NCBI GenBank assembly: GCA_002483445.1
Contig: DLHY01000054.1
Location: 124,001 to 188,000, forward strand
DNA from: Blastocatellia bacterium UBA7656
GTDB taxonomy: Bacteria; Acidobacteriota; Blastocatellia; UBA7656
Length of the DNA: 64,000 nucleotides
Direction of reading: 5' to 3'
This document shows, piece after piece, positions 54,989-62,089 of this stretch; within the stretch, counting starts at the first letter, position 1; every line of letters begins with the position of its first letter. The translations under genes and the position numbers were made by a program. The notes beneath the pieces were generated by a model, which saw nothing but the letters and a program-made list of their open reading frames with translations, was not told the origin of the DNA and did not search any database.

Positions 54989-55176
54989 CACTGGCCTCCC
55001 TGTTGTTTCACCGATTCGAGAAACGCCTGACTGTTTGCAGACAGCGCGCGATTGATTGCGTCGGCGCCCGCGCGAATCAGATTGCTTCCTGTCTCTCTCG
55101 CGCGATTGAGATTAGAGATGCCCGCAGGCGATCCAGGCTTATCATCGTCATCACTCGTTAATTCACGAATCCTCAT
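54988..55176 (-). CDS. Pup-like small protein modifier ending in Gly-Gly-Gln
   Basis: A 62-aa protein (64 from the ATG at 55182). Its N-terminus is acidic and probably disordered (ELTSDDDDKPGSP). The C-terminal half is a likely helix (NRALSANSQAFLESVKQQ) that ends exactly in GGQ. Pup has the same plan: disordered, helical near the end, and a GGQ terminus that Dop deamidates to GGE before ligation. The gene lies between a Dop-like and a PafA-like gene, overlapping the latter. AGGAGG with an eight-base spacer favours the ATG at 55176. Sequence identity to Pup is low outside the tail, so it may be better called UBact/Pup-like. Confidence 0.82.
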   Translation of the reverse strand: MRIRELTSDDDDKPGSPAGISNLNRARETGSNLIRAGADAINRALSANSQAFLESVKQQGGQ

Positions 55177-55206
55177 AATCATTGCCTCCTGTTCAAAAAT
55201 GTCTTC

Positions 55207-55502
55207 TTACAGCGGTATGCAGATGTATGAACAGATTGAATACATCAGGAGCGCGACCTTCTCATTAACACCGCGATTGATCGCGGTGAAAAAACGAGAG
55301 ACCTCAACCCTAAACTGTTTTAACAGTTTTTCTGCCCGCGCAGATGTAATATCTGCGCGCCTGACGACCAGCCGACGAATTAAAGATCGGTGGAGGGAAA
55401 CTGTTAAAACAGTTGTCTGTCCTCCGCACATTGTCTAACACCGCGATCAATCGCGGTGTTAATGAGAGAGTTTCCTGTTCATCCATTTGAATGCCGCTAT
55501 AA
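55207..55502. repeat. Complete nested-palindrome element (copy C)
   Basis: Termini TTACAGCGG/GTATGAACAG (55207-55234) and the inverted CCTGTTCATCC...CCGCTATAA (55474-55502). The core begins CTCATTAACACC at 55261, with hairpin CCGCGATTGATCGCGG, palindrome AAACTGTTTTAACAGTTT, an extra GCGCAGAT/ATCTGCGC hairpin, the partner CTGTTAAAACAG, a second CCGCGATCAATCGCGG hairpin and TTAATGAGA. It fills the gap between the Dop-like and Pup-like genes, inside the presumed operon. Confidence 0.8.
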
Positions 55503-55520
55503 CTTTCACTCGACCCTCAC

Positions 55521-57140
55521 TCACTGCACTGCTTGCGCCATACTCTCTTCGCTTTGCGCTTCGAGCGCGTCGAGCAATTCATCGAGCGTTTCACTCGCTT
55601 CGAATGCGCTTTCCGTCTCCGCTCTTGTCATTCCGAGAGGGTTCGCCATTTCAAACCTGCGATACCTTGCGCGAAACCTCTGAGCCTCGACGCGAAATCT
55701 GATCTCATCCCAATCGACATCATCGATAGCATCACGCTCGACCGAGCGGAGCAGCATCGCTCTCGTCCACGCTCGCGTGTCTTCGGGCGGACTCACGGTG
55801 AAATGCTCTATGCGGTCATCATTGATGACGCGCTCTACCAGCCCGCCATGCTCGTAAGCCCAGTAAAGCCCCTCTTCTTCATCGAGGCTCGAATAGAGAT
55901 GATCAAGGTGCTTTATCTCCGGCGAATCCCAATTTAATTCCGGTCGCTCCGCGATGACCTGCTCAAGAATCGATCTCTTCAACACCCAGTCGAGCCTCGA
56001 CGTGAGCGCGTCAAAATCTTTCGCCGCGAGTTTGAGCAAAGTGTCTTCCCACAGCGCGATGATTTCTTCTGCGCGCGGAACCGCTCCGTCGCAAGCGCCG
56101 CTCGCGACAAACTCCTTCGCTTCTTCGAGGAAGAGAAGCTGAAGCTCGACCGCCGTGAGTTTCTTTCCCGAAGTCATCGCTGCGCGGGTTTCAAGCCAGG
56201 GGTCGTGACTCCAACGGGTGAGCGATTCGACCGGATCATCGAGCATCAGATTCACATTCACCCGTCCGGCTTCGATCATCGATAAAATGATCTGCATCAC
56301 GCCGACCTTCAGAAGCGTCGCCACGTGGCAGAGCGTGTTGTCGAAAAAAATCACATGCAGACGGGCCATCTCTTCCATCTCGCCGCAAAGAGATTCGTCT
56401 CGGCTGTTGACTATCGGGCGATTGCTCGTCGTCTGCGATCCTACGAGCCGCTCGAAGAAATCAGCGCGCTGCGACAACTGAAACTCGACATCCGCAGCGC
56501 CGTTTTCGCTTCCCACTTTGCCCTGGCCGGTGTAGACGATGCTCGACGCCTGAAACGAGGCGAGATAGAGCATGTGGTGAATCCGTCGATGAAAGATGTT
56601 GTCCCACGCCCGACGGCTGATGAGAAAATTCAAATGGCTTCCATAAGAATTGCCCCTGCCGTCGCTGTTGTTGGCCAGCAGTTGCAGCTTCTGGCCTCGC
56701 GGCAATTTTTCATTCGCCGCCCGCATCGCGCGCTGCGATATTCTGAGCAGCGCGTGCCAGCACGCAACCCAGTCCCACGCGCTTATGACTTCAGGCAGGC
56801 AAAGCTCAAGATGCTCAAGATCGATGTAAGCGCAGCCGCCGTTCGAAGGCAGATATTTCCGCCCCCAGTCCTGCGGATTGAATGAGACTCTCGATGCGGA
56901 GCCGTTTTGTCCTGCGCCGAGCGCGCGCGAGCGTTGGCACATTTCGCAATCGCACGCCATAGTGCGCGAACGCTCTTCGCCGGGAAGACCATCGATTTCA
57001 CTGAGCGCGGCCCGCGAGGCTTCGAAGGTCGTCCCGCCTCGCGCTTTTCTGCCGAGTATGAAATTTCCAAGCTCGATGTCTCCGCCGCAAAGCTTCTGAA
57101 TCACTCCGTTCGCTTCTTTTCTTTTTCCGTTCTTCTTCAT
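55521..57140 (-). CDS. Dop-like PafA/Dop family enzyme with Cys-rich loop
   Basis: A 539-aa PafA/Dop family protein. The first metal site reads GGDIELGNF instead of G-x-E-x-E-Y-G. About 78 residues later CAYIDLEHLELCLPE carries the conserved Asp, then NNSDGRGNSYGSHLNFLISRR, VYTGQGKVG, RPIVNSRDES, RLHVIFFDNTLCHVATLLKVG and the C-terminal domain. The long gap between the first two blocks matches the Dop loop of deamidase/depupylases, hence the call. That loop contains C-x-C-x2-C (CDCEMC), a possible metal site not typical of Dop. ATG 57140 follows GAGGAAAT. Upstream is the Mpa-like ATPase; downstream, after a repeat element, the Pup-like gene. Confidence 0.82.
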   Translation of the reverse strand: MKKNGKRKEANGVIQKLCGGDIELGNFILGRKARGGTTFEASRAALSEIDGLPGEERSRTMACDCEMCQRSRALGAGQNGSASRVSFNPQDWGRKYLPSNGGCAYIDLEHLELCLPEVISAWDWVACWHALLRISQRAMRAANEKLPRGQKLQLLANNSDGRGNSYGSHLNFLISRRAWDNIFHRRIHHMLYLASFQASSIVYTGQGKVGSENGAADVEFQLSQRADFFERLVGSQTTSNRPIVNSRDESLCGEMEEMARLHVIFFDNTLCHVATLLKVGVMQIILSMIEAGRVNVNLMLDDPVESLTRWSHDPWLETRAAMTSGKKLTAVELQLLFLEEAKEFVASGACDGAVPRAEEIIALWEDTLLKLAAKDFDALTSRLDWVLKRSILEQVIAERPELNWDSPEIKHLDHLYSSLDEEEGLYWAYEHGGLVERVINDDRIEHFTVSPPEDTRAWTRAMLLRSVERDAIDDVDWDEIRFRVEAQRFRARYRRFEMANPLGMTRAETESAFEASETLDELLDALEAQSEESMAQAVQ

Positions 57141-57198
57141 CGATTTCCTCTCAGAAAAAGTGGCGCAAGCTGGCAAATCGCGCTACATCAACGACTCA

Positions 57199-58887
57199 TC
57201 ACGCAGCGTTGAGGTGGAGATACGGCCTTGCAATCTTGCGCTGAACCGGCTCGACGCTGACCACGCCCACGCTTCGCGGCAGTGCGGTCAGATGAGCGTG
57301 ACAATTTTCAGGGGCCAGAGCGCCCGCCAGACTTTCGAATTCACTGGCGATTGCGGTCATCAAATCGGACAGATGCAAACCTGAAGACCCCTCTTCGATT
57401 TCGCGCTCGCCGGAAAGATTGGCCGCCGCTTCGACTATGTTTTCGATTGAGGCTCCGCTGACGAGATCCGATGCGCGAACAACGCGGCGATTGCCGTCGC
57501 GGAAAATAATCGTGGCAAGTTCGTTGTCGCTGTTGGGGGAATAAATTTTCGCCACCGCTGCCTCGATCATTTCCAATCGAGCCGACTGTTGATTTTGCCC
57601 CTGGCGCGTGTAAACTTCGCGCCCGTCCACATGCTTTGCGAATATCTCTCGCGCAGCTTTTGCGTCCGGTCTCGGAACTTCAAGCACCAAATCGCCGAGC
57701 CTTCCGGGTCTGAGCAGCGCGGGATCGATTGTGTCGCGGCGATTGGTCGCAGCTACGACCATTATGTTGCCGCGATCCTCCATCCCGTCGAGTTCAGCCA
57801 TAAGCGCAGGCATCACGCGATCATCGATGTTGTTGATCGAAGAGCCGCGCACCGCGCCTATGGAATCGACTTCGTCGAAGAACATCACCACAGGCACTTC
57901 CGGTTCTTCGCGTCCCATCTCGCGAGCTATGCGGAAGGCTTCGCGATACTGCCGTTCGCTTTCGCCATACCACATGCTTTTGAGGCTGCCGGGAGTGATA
58001 TTCATAAACCGCACGCGGTTCGAGCGCGAAACTTCTTTGAGCCAGTTGGCCAGAGCTTTGGCGATCATCGTCTTGCCTGTGCCGGGAGGCCCGACGAGTA
58101 GCACCGATTTTTTCTGTCGCAGACGATACTTGCGCGCTATCTCCGGGTGATGGATATGAAGCTTGAGCGAGCGCAACAGATTTCTGATCTGGCTGCCCAG
58201 TCCGCCGATGTCGTCGAAAGTGATGTCGGGAATCTCTTCGAGTAAGAGCGAACTGTTTTGCGCCTGCTCGATCTTTTCAAAGGCCACAAGCGCACTATGA
58301 TTCCATCTGACGAGATCGCCCTGCTTCAACTCCGTCCGAGCGAGTTGACCCGACGGCCACACAACCTTCTCTTCATCGCGGTGCTTGATCACTATTCGCC
58401 CGTCCCCGGTATGGCGATCAAAGGAGGCGACTTCTCCGGCGTCGTGAAAACGAGCGGACTTGCCAATAACGACATTGCGCTCGCCGTTAAGGAGAACCTC
58501 ATCGCCCACCTGAAGCGAGTAGGGATCGACTTCGTCGCCGATCCTCACGATGCTCCACACATTTCCCTGCGCGACCATGGCCGCCTGCGAGTCGCCCATC
58601 GGCGCAAGGCCGAGAAAGACAGCCGGATACCAGGGCGGCGAGGTCAGCTTTTCGAACATCGCTTCGAGTTGCTGCTGATGCTCCTGCGCTTCATCGAGGC
58701 TCGCGCGCCAAGTGGTTATCTGCTCGATCAAAAACCGGTCGAGTTGCTCGGCGGTCTCAACAGCATGAGAGCGGATATAGCGGGCGAGACGAATTTTCTC
58801 TTCGAGGGTTTCAGCGCCCTCACCCCCGGCAACCAGCCGATCCAGCAGGTAAGGAATATCGGTTTCCAGTCTCAATGGTCTCGACAT
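57199..58887 (-). CDS. Mpa/ARC-like proteasomal AAA+ ATPase
   Basis: A 562-aa AAA+ ATPase with the layout of Mpa/ARC, the ring that binds Pup through N-terminal coiled coils and feeds substrates to the 20S proteasome. Coiled coil lies at about 45-90 (RASLDEAQEHQQQLEAMFEK), OB-like domains at about 95-210 (YSLQVGDEVLLNGERNVVIGK), then DIGGLGSQIRNL, Walker A GPPGTGKTMIAKA near 268, Walker B VVMFFDEVDSIG near 330 and LLRPGRLGDLVL. The C-terminus ends RPYLHLNAA, so the terminal YL (HbYX-like) docking motif of Mpa is buried by five extra residues. No proteasome gene is present in the window. Confidence 0.85.
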   Translation of the reverse strand: MSRPLRLETDIPYLLDRLVAGGEGAETLEEKIRLARYIRSHAVETAEQLDRFLIEQITTWRASLDEAQEHQQQLEAMFEKLTSPPWYPAVFLGLAPMGDSQAAMVAQGNVWSIVRIGDEVDPYSLQVGDEVLLNGERNVVIGKSARFHDAGEVASFDRHTGDGRIVIKHRDEEKVVWPSGQLARTELKQGDLVRWNHSALVAFEKIEQAQNSSLLLEEIPDITFDDIGGLGSQIRNLLRSLKLHIHHPEIARKYRLRQKKSVLLVGPPGTGKTMIAKALANWLKEVSRSNRVRFMNITPGSLKSMWYGESERQYREAFRIAREMGREEPEVPVVMFFDEVDSIGAVRGSSINNIDDRVMPALMAELDGMEDRGNIMVVAATNRRDTIDPALLRPGRLGDLVLEVPRPDAKAAREIFAKHVDGREVYTRQGQNQQSARLEMIEAAVAKIYSPNSDNELATIIFRDGNRRVVRASDLVSGASIENIVEAAANLSGEREIEEGSSGLHLSDLMTAIASEFESLAGALAPENCHAHLTALPRSVGVVSVEPVQRKIARPYLHLNAA

Positions 58888-58909
58888 CGTTTCAACTCCT
58901 CTGGCAAAC

Positions 58910-58937
58910 AGTTTTCAGTTTCCAGTTTTCAGTTTTC
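58910..58937. repeat. Single-arm cagtttt heptamer repeat
   Basis: Four cagtttt-type units (one is cagtttc) lie between the JAMM stop and the Mpa-like start. No complementary arm is present here. The unit matches the elements at 14326 and 59975, so it may be a decayed half. Confidence 0.65.
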
Positions 58938-58941
58938 GTCC

Positions 58942-59958
58942 TTAACGAACTATATAAACCCCGCGCGGCTCCACTGCTCCGCGCCGCCACCCGAAGGCTG
59001 AGAAAGTCACCTCATCAGTCGCCGTGTCGTTTGCGACCAGCGCGATTGAATGCGCGCCGGGAAAAATCGTCCGGTGAAGATGGCGATCATGCGCGCTGAA
59101 GAACTCGCTCGCCATCGCGCATTTCTGCTGCCTTTCGACGGGACACTCCCTGCACCACTCGCGCACAGGATGCGAATGCCACCAGCCCAGCATGATTTCT
59201 CCGCGTCGGCGAAGTTCGATGGCCGCTCTAACCTCAGTCCACACTTCAGGAGTGAACTTGAGCGAAGTGAGATCGGCTTCAGCATCGCGCGCAGGTATCT
59301 GAGCCGTGACTTCGAGAAAAATCTCTCCAGCTTCCCGGTCGCGACGCAGATGGCCGATCAAAATTCCGCCCGTCTCTTTCGCTCCGGCCTGACGGGTGAT
59401 CGCGCTGGCTTCTTCGAAGACCTGGCGCGGGATGAAAACCGGCGCGTCTTCTTTGCGAGCCTCGCCCATCAGGTCGGAGTTTTCCATAAACAGTCCGAGC
59501 GAAGATTCTATGATATTCAAAACAGGCGCGACCTCTTCGACTGTGAATTGAAGCCCCGACGCTTCCGGCTGCTCGATTTCTTTCTGAGGAAAAGCCGCGG
59601 CGACATAATGAATATTTTCGCCCTTGGCGAGCCTGCCTTTCTCGATGAACGCCGTCGATGCCTGAAGCGCCAGCCTGTGAAAATAATCGGTTGTGAAATC
59701 CGTAGCCGCGCCTCTCGAACCGTTGATCGCCAGATTGACGCGGAAGCCGTCAAGCAGAGGCTCGCCGACTTCGCGGTGCCAGACGGGATCAATCGAAAGC
59801 ACGCGGGCCGTTTCGCCGTCGGAAAGCAGACCGCTTCTGAGCGCCGCAAACTTCGCCCACTCCTCGGCAGGCTCCCAATCGACTATGATCTCCGCCCGCC
59901 CGACAGGTGTGTTGTCTTCGCGGAACAACTCAAGGACATACTGATACTCGTTCGACAT
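58942..59958 (-). CDS. JAMM/MPN isopeptidase-like protein with Cys-rich insert
   Basis: A 338-aa protein. The N-terminal ~170 residues form a separate domain (VLELFREDNTPVGRAEIIVDW, a possible beta-rich recognition domain). The C-terminal half is a JAMM metalloprotease: Glu in KETGGILIGHL near 195, WWHSHP near 258-263, and the final S-x2-D in FFSAHDRH near 285. JAMM proteins remove ubiquitin-like modifiers. Between the HSH and S-x2-D elements, normally about seven residues apart, is an insert containing WCRECPVERQQKC, a possible second zinc site. It lies between the Ubl and Mpa-like genes, fitting a deconjugase of the same pathway. Confidence 0.86.
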   Translation of the reverse strand: MSNEYQYVLELFREDNTPVGRAEIIVDWEPAEEWAKFAALRSGLLSDGETARVLSIDPVWHREVGEPLLDGFRVNLAINGSRGAATDFTTDYFHRLALQASTAFIEKGRLAKGENIHYVAAAFPQKEIEQPEASGLQFTVEEVAPVLNIIESSLGLFMENSDLMGEARKEDAPVFIPRQVFEEASAITRQAGAKETGGILIGHLRRDREAGEIFLEVTAQIPARDAEADLTSLKFTPEVWTEVRAAIELRRRGEIMLGWWHSHPVREWCRECPVERQQKCAMASEFFSAHDRHLHRTIFPGAHSIALVANDTATDEVTFSAFGWRRGAVEPRGVYIVR

Positions 59959-59974
59959 GATTCGTCTCTCTTCA

Positions 59975-60115
59975 CAGTTTTCAGTTTTCAGTTTTCAGTT
60001 TTCAGTTGCAGAAGCCGACTGAAAACCGATGACTGACAGCCGGGAGTCAGCAAGAAGAAGAGAACCGCTGGCCCAGTTCCCGGCTGGAAACTGAAAACTG
60101 AAAACTGAAAACTGG
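59975..60115. repeat. Heptamer-repeat hairpin (cagtttt type) between Ubl and JAMM genes
   Basis: Arm 1 is five cagtttt units (59975-60007). Arm 2 (60085-60115) is four aaaactg units. The spacer of about 75 bases contains further imperfect copies (gactgaaaacc, gactgacag). It occupies the whole 157-base gap. Confidence 0.82.
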
Positions 60116-60397
60116 CTACTGCCCAGCATCGATATTAGGTTGCAGCACGACGTTGTCGCCGTTTTGAAGTGCGTCGCCGATTAGCTCGGAAGAGTGCAGG
60201 TGACGGCCCTCGCGTTCGAGCCGCGCCTGATAGGTCAGCGGCCTTCCGCCGACATCGTTTTTCGGCAGGCTCATCTGCGAGAGCAACCCCTGGATCAACT
60301 CTCCTACGGTCGCGTCAGTCGGAAGGTTGCTGACGTTGTGAGTCTTCTGACCCGAAACGTCGCTCACCTGTATGCCGATTCCATTTTGCTTTTCCAT
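60116..60397 (-). CDS. Ubiquitin-like (YukD/EsaB-type) beta-grasp protein
   Basis: A 93-aa protein with the pattern of a YukD-type ubiquitin fold: a first strand GIGIQVSDVSGQ, helix TVGELIQGLLSQM, then LTYQARLEREGRHLHSSELIGDALQNGDNVVLQP, corresponding to the later strands and the ubiquitin-like LxxDxLQxGDxVxL motif. It ends NIDAGQ, not Gly-Gly, so maturation or conjugation chemistry may resemble Pup's Gln terminus, or it may act non-covalently. The frame is open upstream for 81 codons, but the fold begins at the ATG at 60397. It is encoded directly after E2-like and chaperone-like genes and before the JAMM gene. Confidence 0.85.
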   Translation of the reverse strand: MEKQNGIGIQVSDVSGQKTHNVSNLPTDATVGELIQGLLSQMSLPKNDVGGRPLTYQARLEREGRHLHSSELIGDALQNGDNVVLQPNIDAGQ

Positions 60398-60419
60398 CCT
60401 ATTTAACCTCCGTCTGTTT

Positions 60420-61292
60420 TCACGAAGCATAAGCTTCGAGTTCTTCTGCGTGTTCTTCGAATCCTCCCATTGCCAGATACTGGCGGGCGAGGAAATCGTT
60501 TTCGAGCGAGCGCGTCTCGCGGGCGCACAGCGCGCAGGCAAGCGAGAGAGCCGCAAGCGCGCGATCAATCTCCATTGATCCCGGCGCGGAATCGAATCTC
60601 GCTTCGAATCGAATGGTTGATTGATCTTCTTCTTCTTCAACCGCTGCGCGAGCCATTCTCAACTCGGCGGATGCTCTGAGGAGCAGCGCGCCGAGCGATT
60701 GACGCGAGAGAAGCGAGAGACCGCGCGCGCGCATGATCTCGGTCGAGATCGAAACGCCTCCGCGCGCTTGCTCGATCAACGCCTGATGAAATCCGTTGCG
60801 CGCTTCGAGATTGACGACCAATTTTCCGCCATCGCGCTCCGTAAAAGCCCATCCCGCCTGACTGCACAGCGAGGGGAGGCTTGCGCGATTCGTCGAGATG
60901 ATCGACAGACTGTGGGGGCCATCATCGCGCAAGCCTTCTGCGAGGGAGAGAGCTTCTTTCAATGCGGCGCAGGTTTCGGTCAATCGAGTTGCCGCATCGA
61001 TTTCATCCGTGAGCGCGATCTCGGCGCGCAATCGCGTATGCGGGCCTACGAGCGCGAATTTCGCGCCGCCGTTCAGTTGCGCGTTGAGCGCGAGCAGACG
61101 CCAAAGGTCGCGGCCTTCATCTATCCCGTGAAGCGGGGCGTCAAAAAGCAGCCAGTCGTCCGTCAGGCGCGCGCTTGCCGGGATTCGCCTGCCGTTTGCC
61201 AGCGCGAATTTCCAGCTATGCCTGCCCGAAGGCTCGACGAACCCGGCGACCGCGCGAAGCGATTCGAGAATGAGTTTTTCCTGCGATTTCAT
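60420..61292 (-). CDS. Unknown protein with Tir-chaperone/YbjN-like pattern, between E2-like and Ubl genes
   Basis: A 290-aa soluble protein I cannot name firmly. Two segments resemble the alpha-beta fold of type III secretion chaperones and YbjN: a strand-helix LWRLLALNAQLNGGAKFALVGPHTRLRAEI near 60-95, and a second similar half (FHQALIEQARGGVSI, RMARAAVEEEEDQSTIRFEARF). The C-terminus (CALCARETRSLENDFLARQYLAM) has two cysteines. Gaps to the E2-like gene (nine bases) and the Ubl gene (22 bases) are short, so it is surely part of the conjugation operon. It could be an adaptor for the E2 or Ubl. Confidence 0.65.
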   Translation of the reverse strand: MKSQEKLILESLRAVAGFVEPSGRHSWKFALANGRRIPASARLTDDWLLFDAPLHGIDEGRDLWRLLALNAQLNGGAKFALVGPHTRLRAEIALTDEIDAATRLTETCAALKEALSLAEGLRDDGPHSLSIISTNRASLPSLCSQAGWAFTERDGGKLVVNLEARNGFHQALIEQARGGVSISTEIMRARGLSLLSRQSLGALLLRASAELRMARAAVEEEEDQSTIRFEARFDSAPGSMEIDRALAALSLACALCARETRSLENDFLARQYLAMGGFEEHAEELEAYAS

Positions 61293-61301
61293 GGCGACTG
61301 C

Positions 61302-61856
61302 TTATCCTGCTTTCTCTATATCGAATTCGATCTCGCGCCGCTTGAGCGGGCGGCAGTCAATCGGAAACCTGTGCTGATTCAATCGCGCCCACGCGCAGGC
61401 ATCCGGGTTGAGCGCGTCATCTTCGCGCATCGTCACCTTGTTGTAGGTGATGATCTCGAAGCACTGATACAAAATATCGACGAGCGATGCGCCCGGATCG
61501 AGTCGGCCCACGCATATCACCGGAAACGAATCGCTGATGTTGGGATGAAACACATTGCGCGGCCCCAGCCACGTCAACACCTCGAAGGGATTGGCCCGTC
61601 GCAGATAATCAGACGGGAACCATATTCCGACTTCGAAGAAATCCGATTCTCTGATCGCTCCATCTCTGTCGCGAACGAGTCCCTTGCAGCGAAACTCAGC
61701 GATGTATCGCTCTACTGTCGGCCATCCCATCGGATACAGCCTTATGAGATCGCTCGAATCAGCCAGCGCCATTCCTTCTTCGTACTGGCGACGGAGAAAA
61801 GCCTCGAACACCCGGTCATGTTCGGCTTCAATCATTTTCTGCGTTGCTTCCTGCAT
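61302..61856 (-). CDS. E2 (UBC-fold) ubiquitin-conjugating-like enzyme
   Basis: A 184-aa protein whose central part follows the UBC fold. The HPN motif is intact (NVFHPNI, His near residue 104), and the expected catalytic cysteine lies 11 residues later in PVICVGRL (near 115), the same spacing as in eukaryotic E2s. ASLVDILYQCFEII, then REDDALNPDACAWARLN, matches the E2 helix that follows with its LNPxA segment. E2 enzymes carry the Ubl as a thioester. The N-terminal ~50 residues are helical and charged. It is followed within nine bases by a gene of unknown role and then the Ubl. Confidence 0.86.
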   Translation of the reverse strand: MQEATQKMIEAEHDRVFEAFLRRQYEEGMALADSSDLIRLYPMGWPTVERYIAEFRCKGLVRDRDGAIRESDFFEVGIWFPSDYLRRANPFEVLTWLGPRNVFHPNISDSFPVICVGRLDPGASLVDILYQCFEIITYNKVTMREDDALNPDACAWARLNQHRFPIDCRPLKRREIEFDIEKAG

Positions 61857-61884
61857 AACGTTTTCCTCAGAAGTCAGAAGCCAG

Positions 61885-61962
61885 GAGGTGACAGGGAACA
61901 GGTGACAGGTTACAGAATGGGAGATTCCCCGCCTGTCACCTGTTCCCTGTCACCTGTTCCCT
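61885..61962. repeat. Heptamer-repeat hairpin (cctgtca/cctgttc type)
   Basis: Arm 1 (61885-61915) carries aggtgac, agggaac, aggtgac, aggttac steps. Arm 2 (61931-61962) alternates cctgtca and cctgttc. It is upstream of the E2-like start. The remaining bases to 62089 show no gene. Confidence 0.8.
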
Positions 61963-62089
61963 TCACTGACCACTGCGCGTTTATGACAACACACTTTCGA
62001 ATCGTTCTTTTGTCGTTTCCTGATCATCACCTGCGGCGCGAGGGATTAGCCTTTTTTTCGGCTCACTTGCGCCGCCCGTTTGTTTTCGA

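Noticed and set aside
59975..60115. Tandem repeats that at first suggest a CRISPR array
   Set aside because: Units are seven bases without spacers and are followed by a complementary arm; no cas genes are present.
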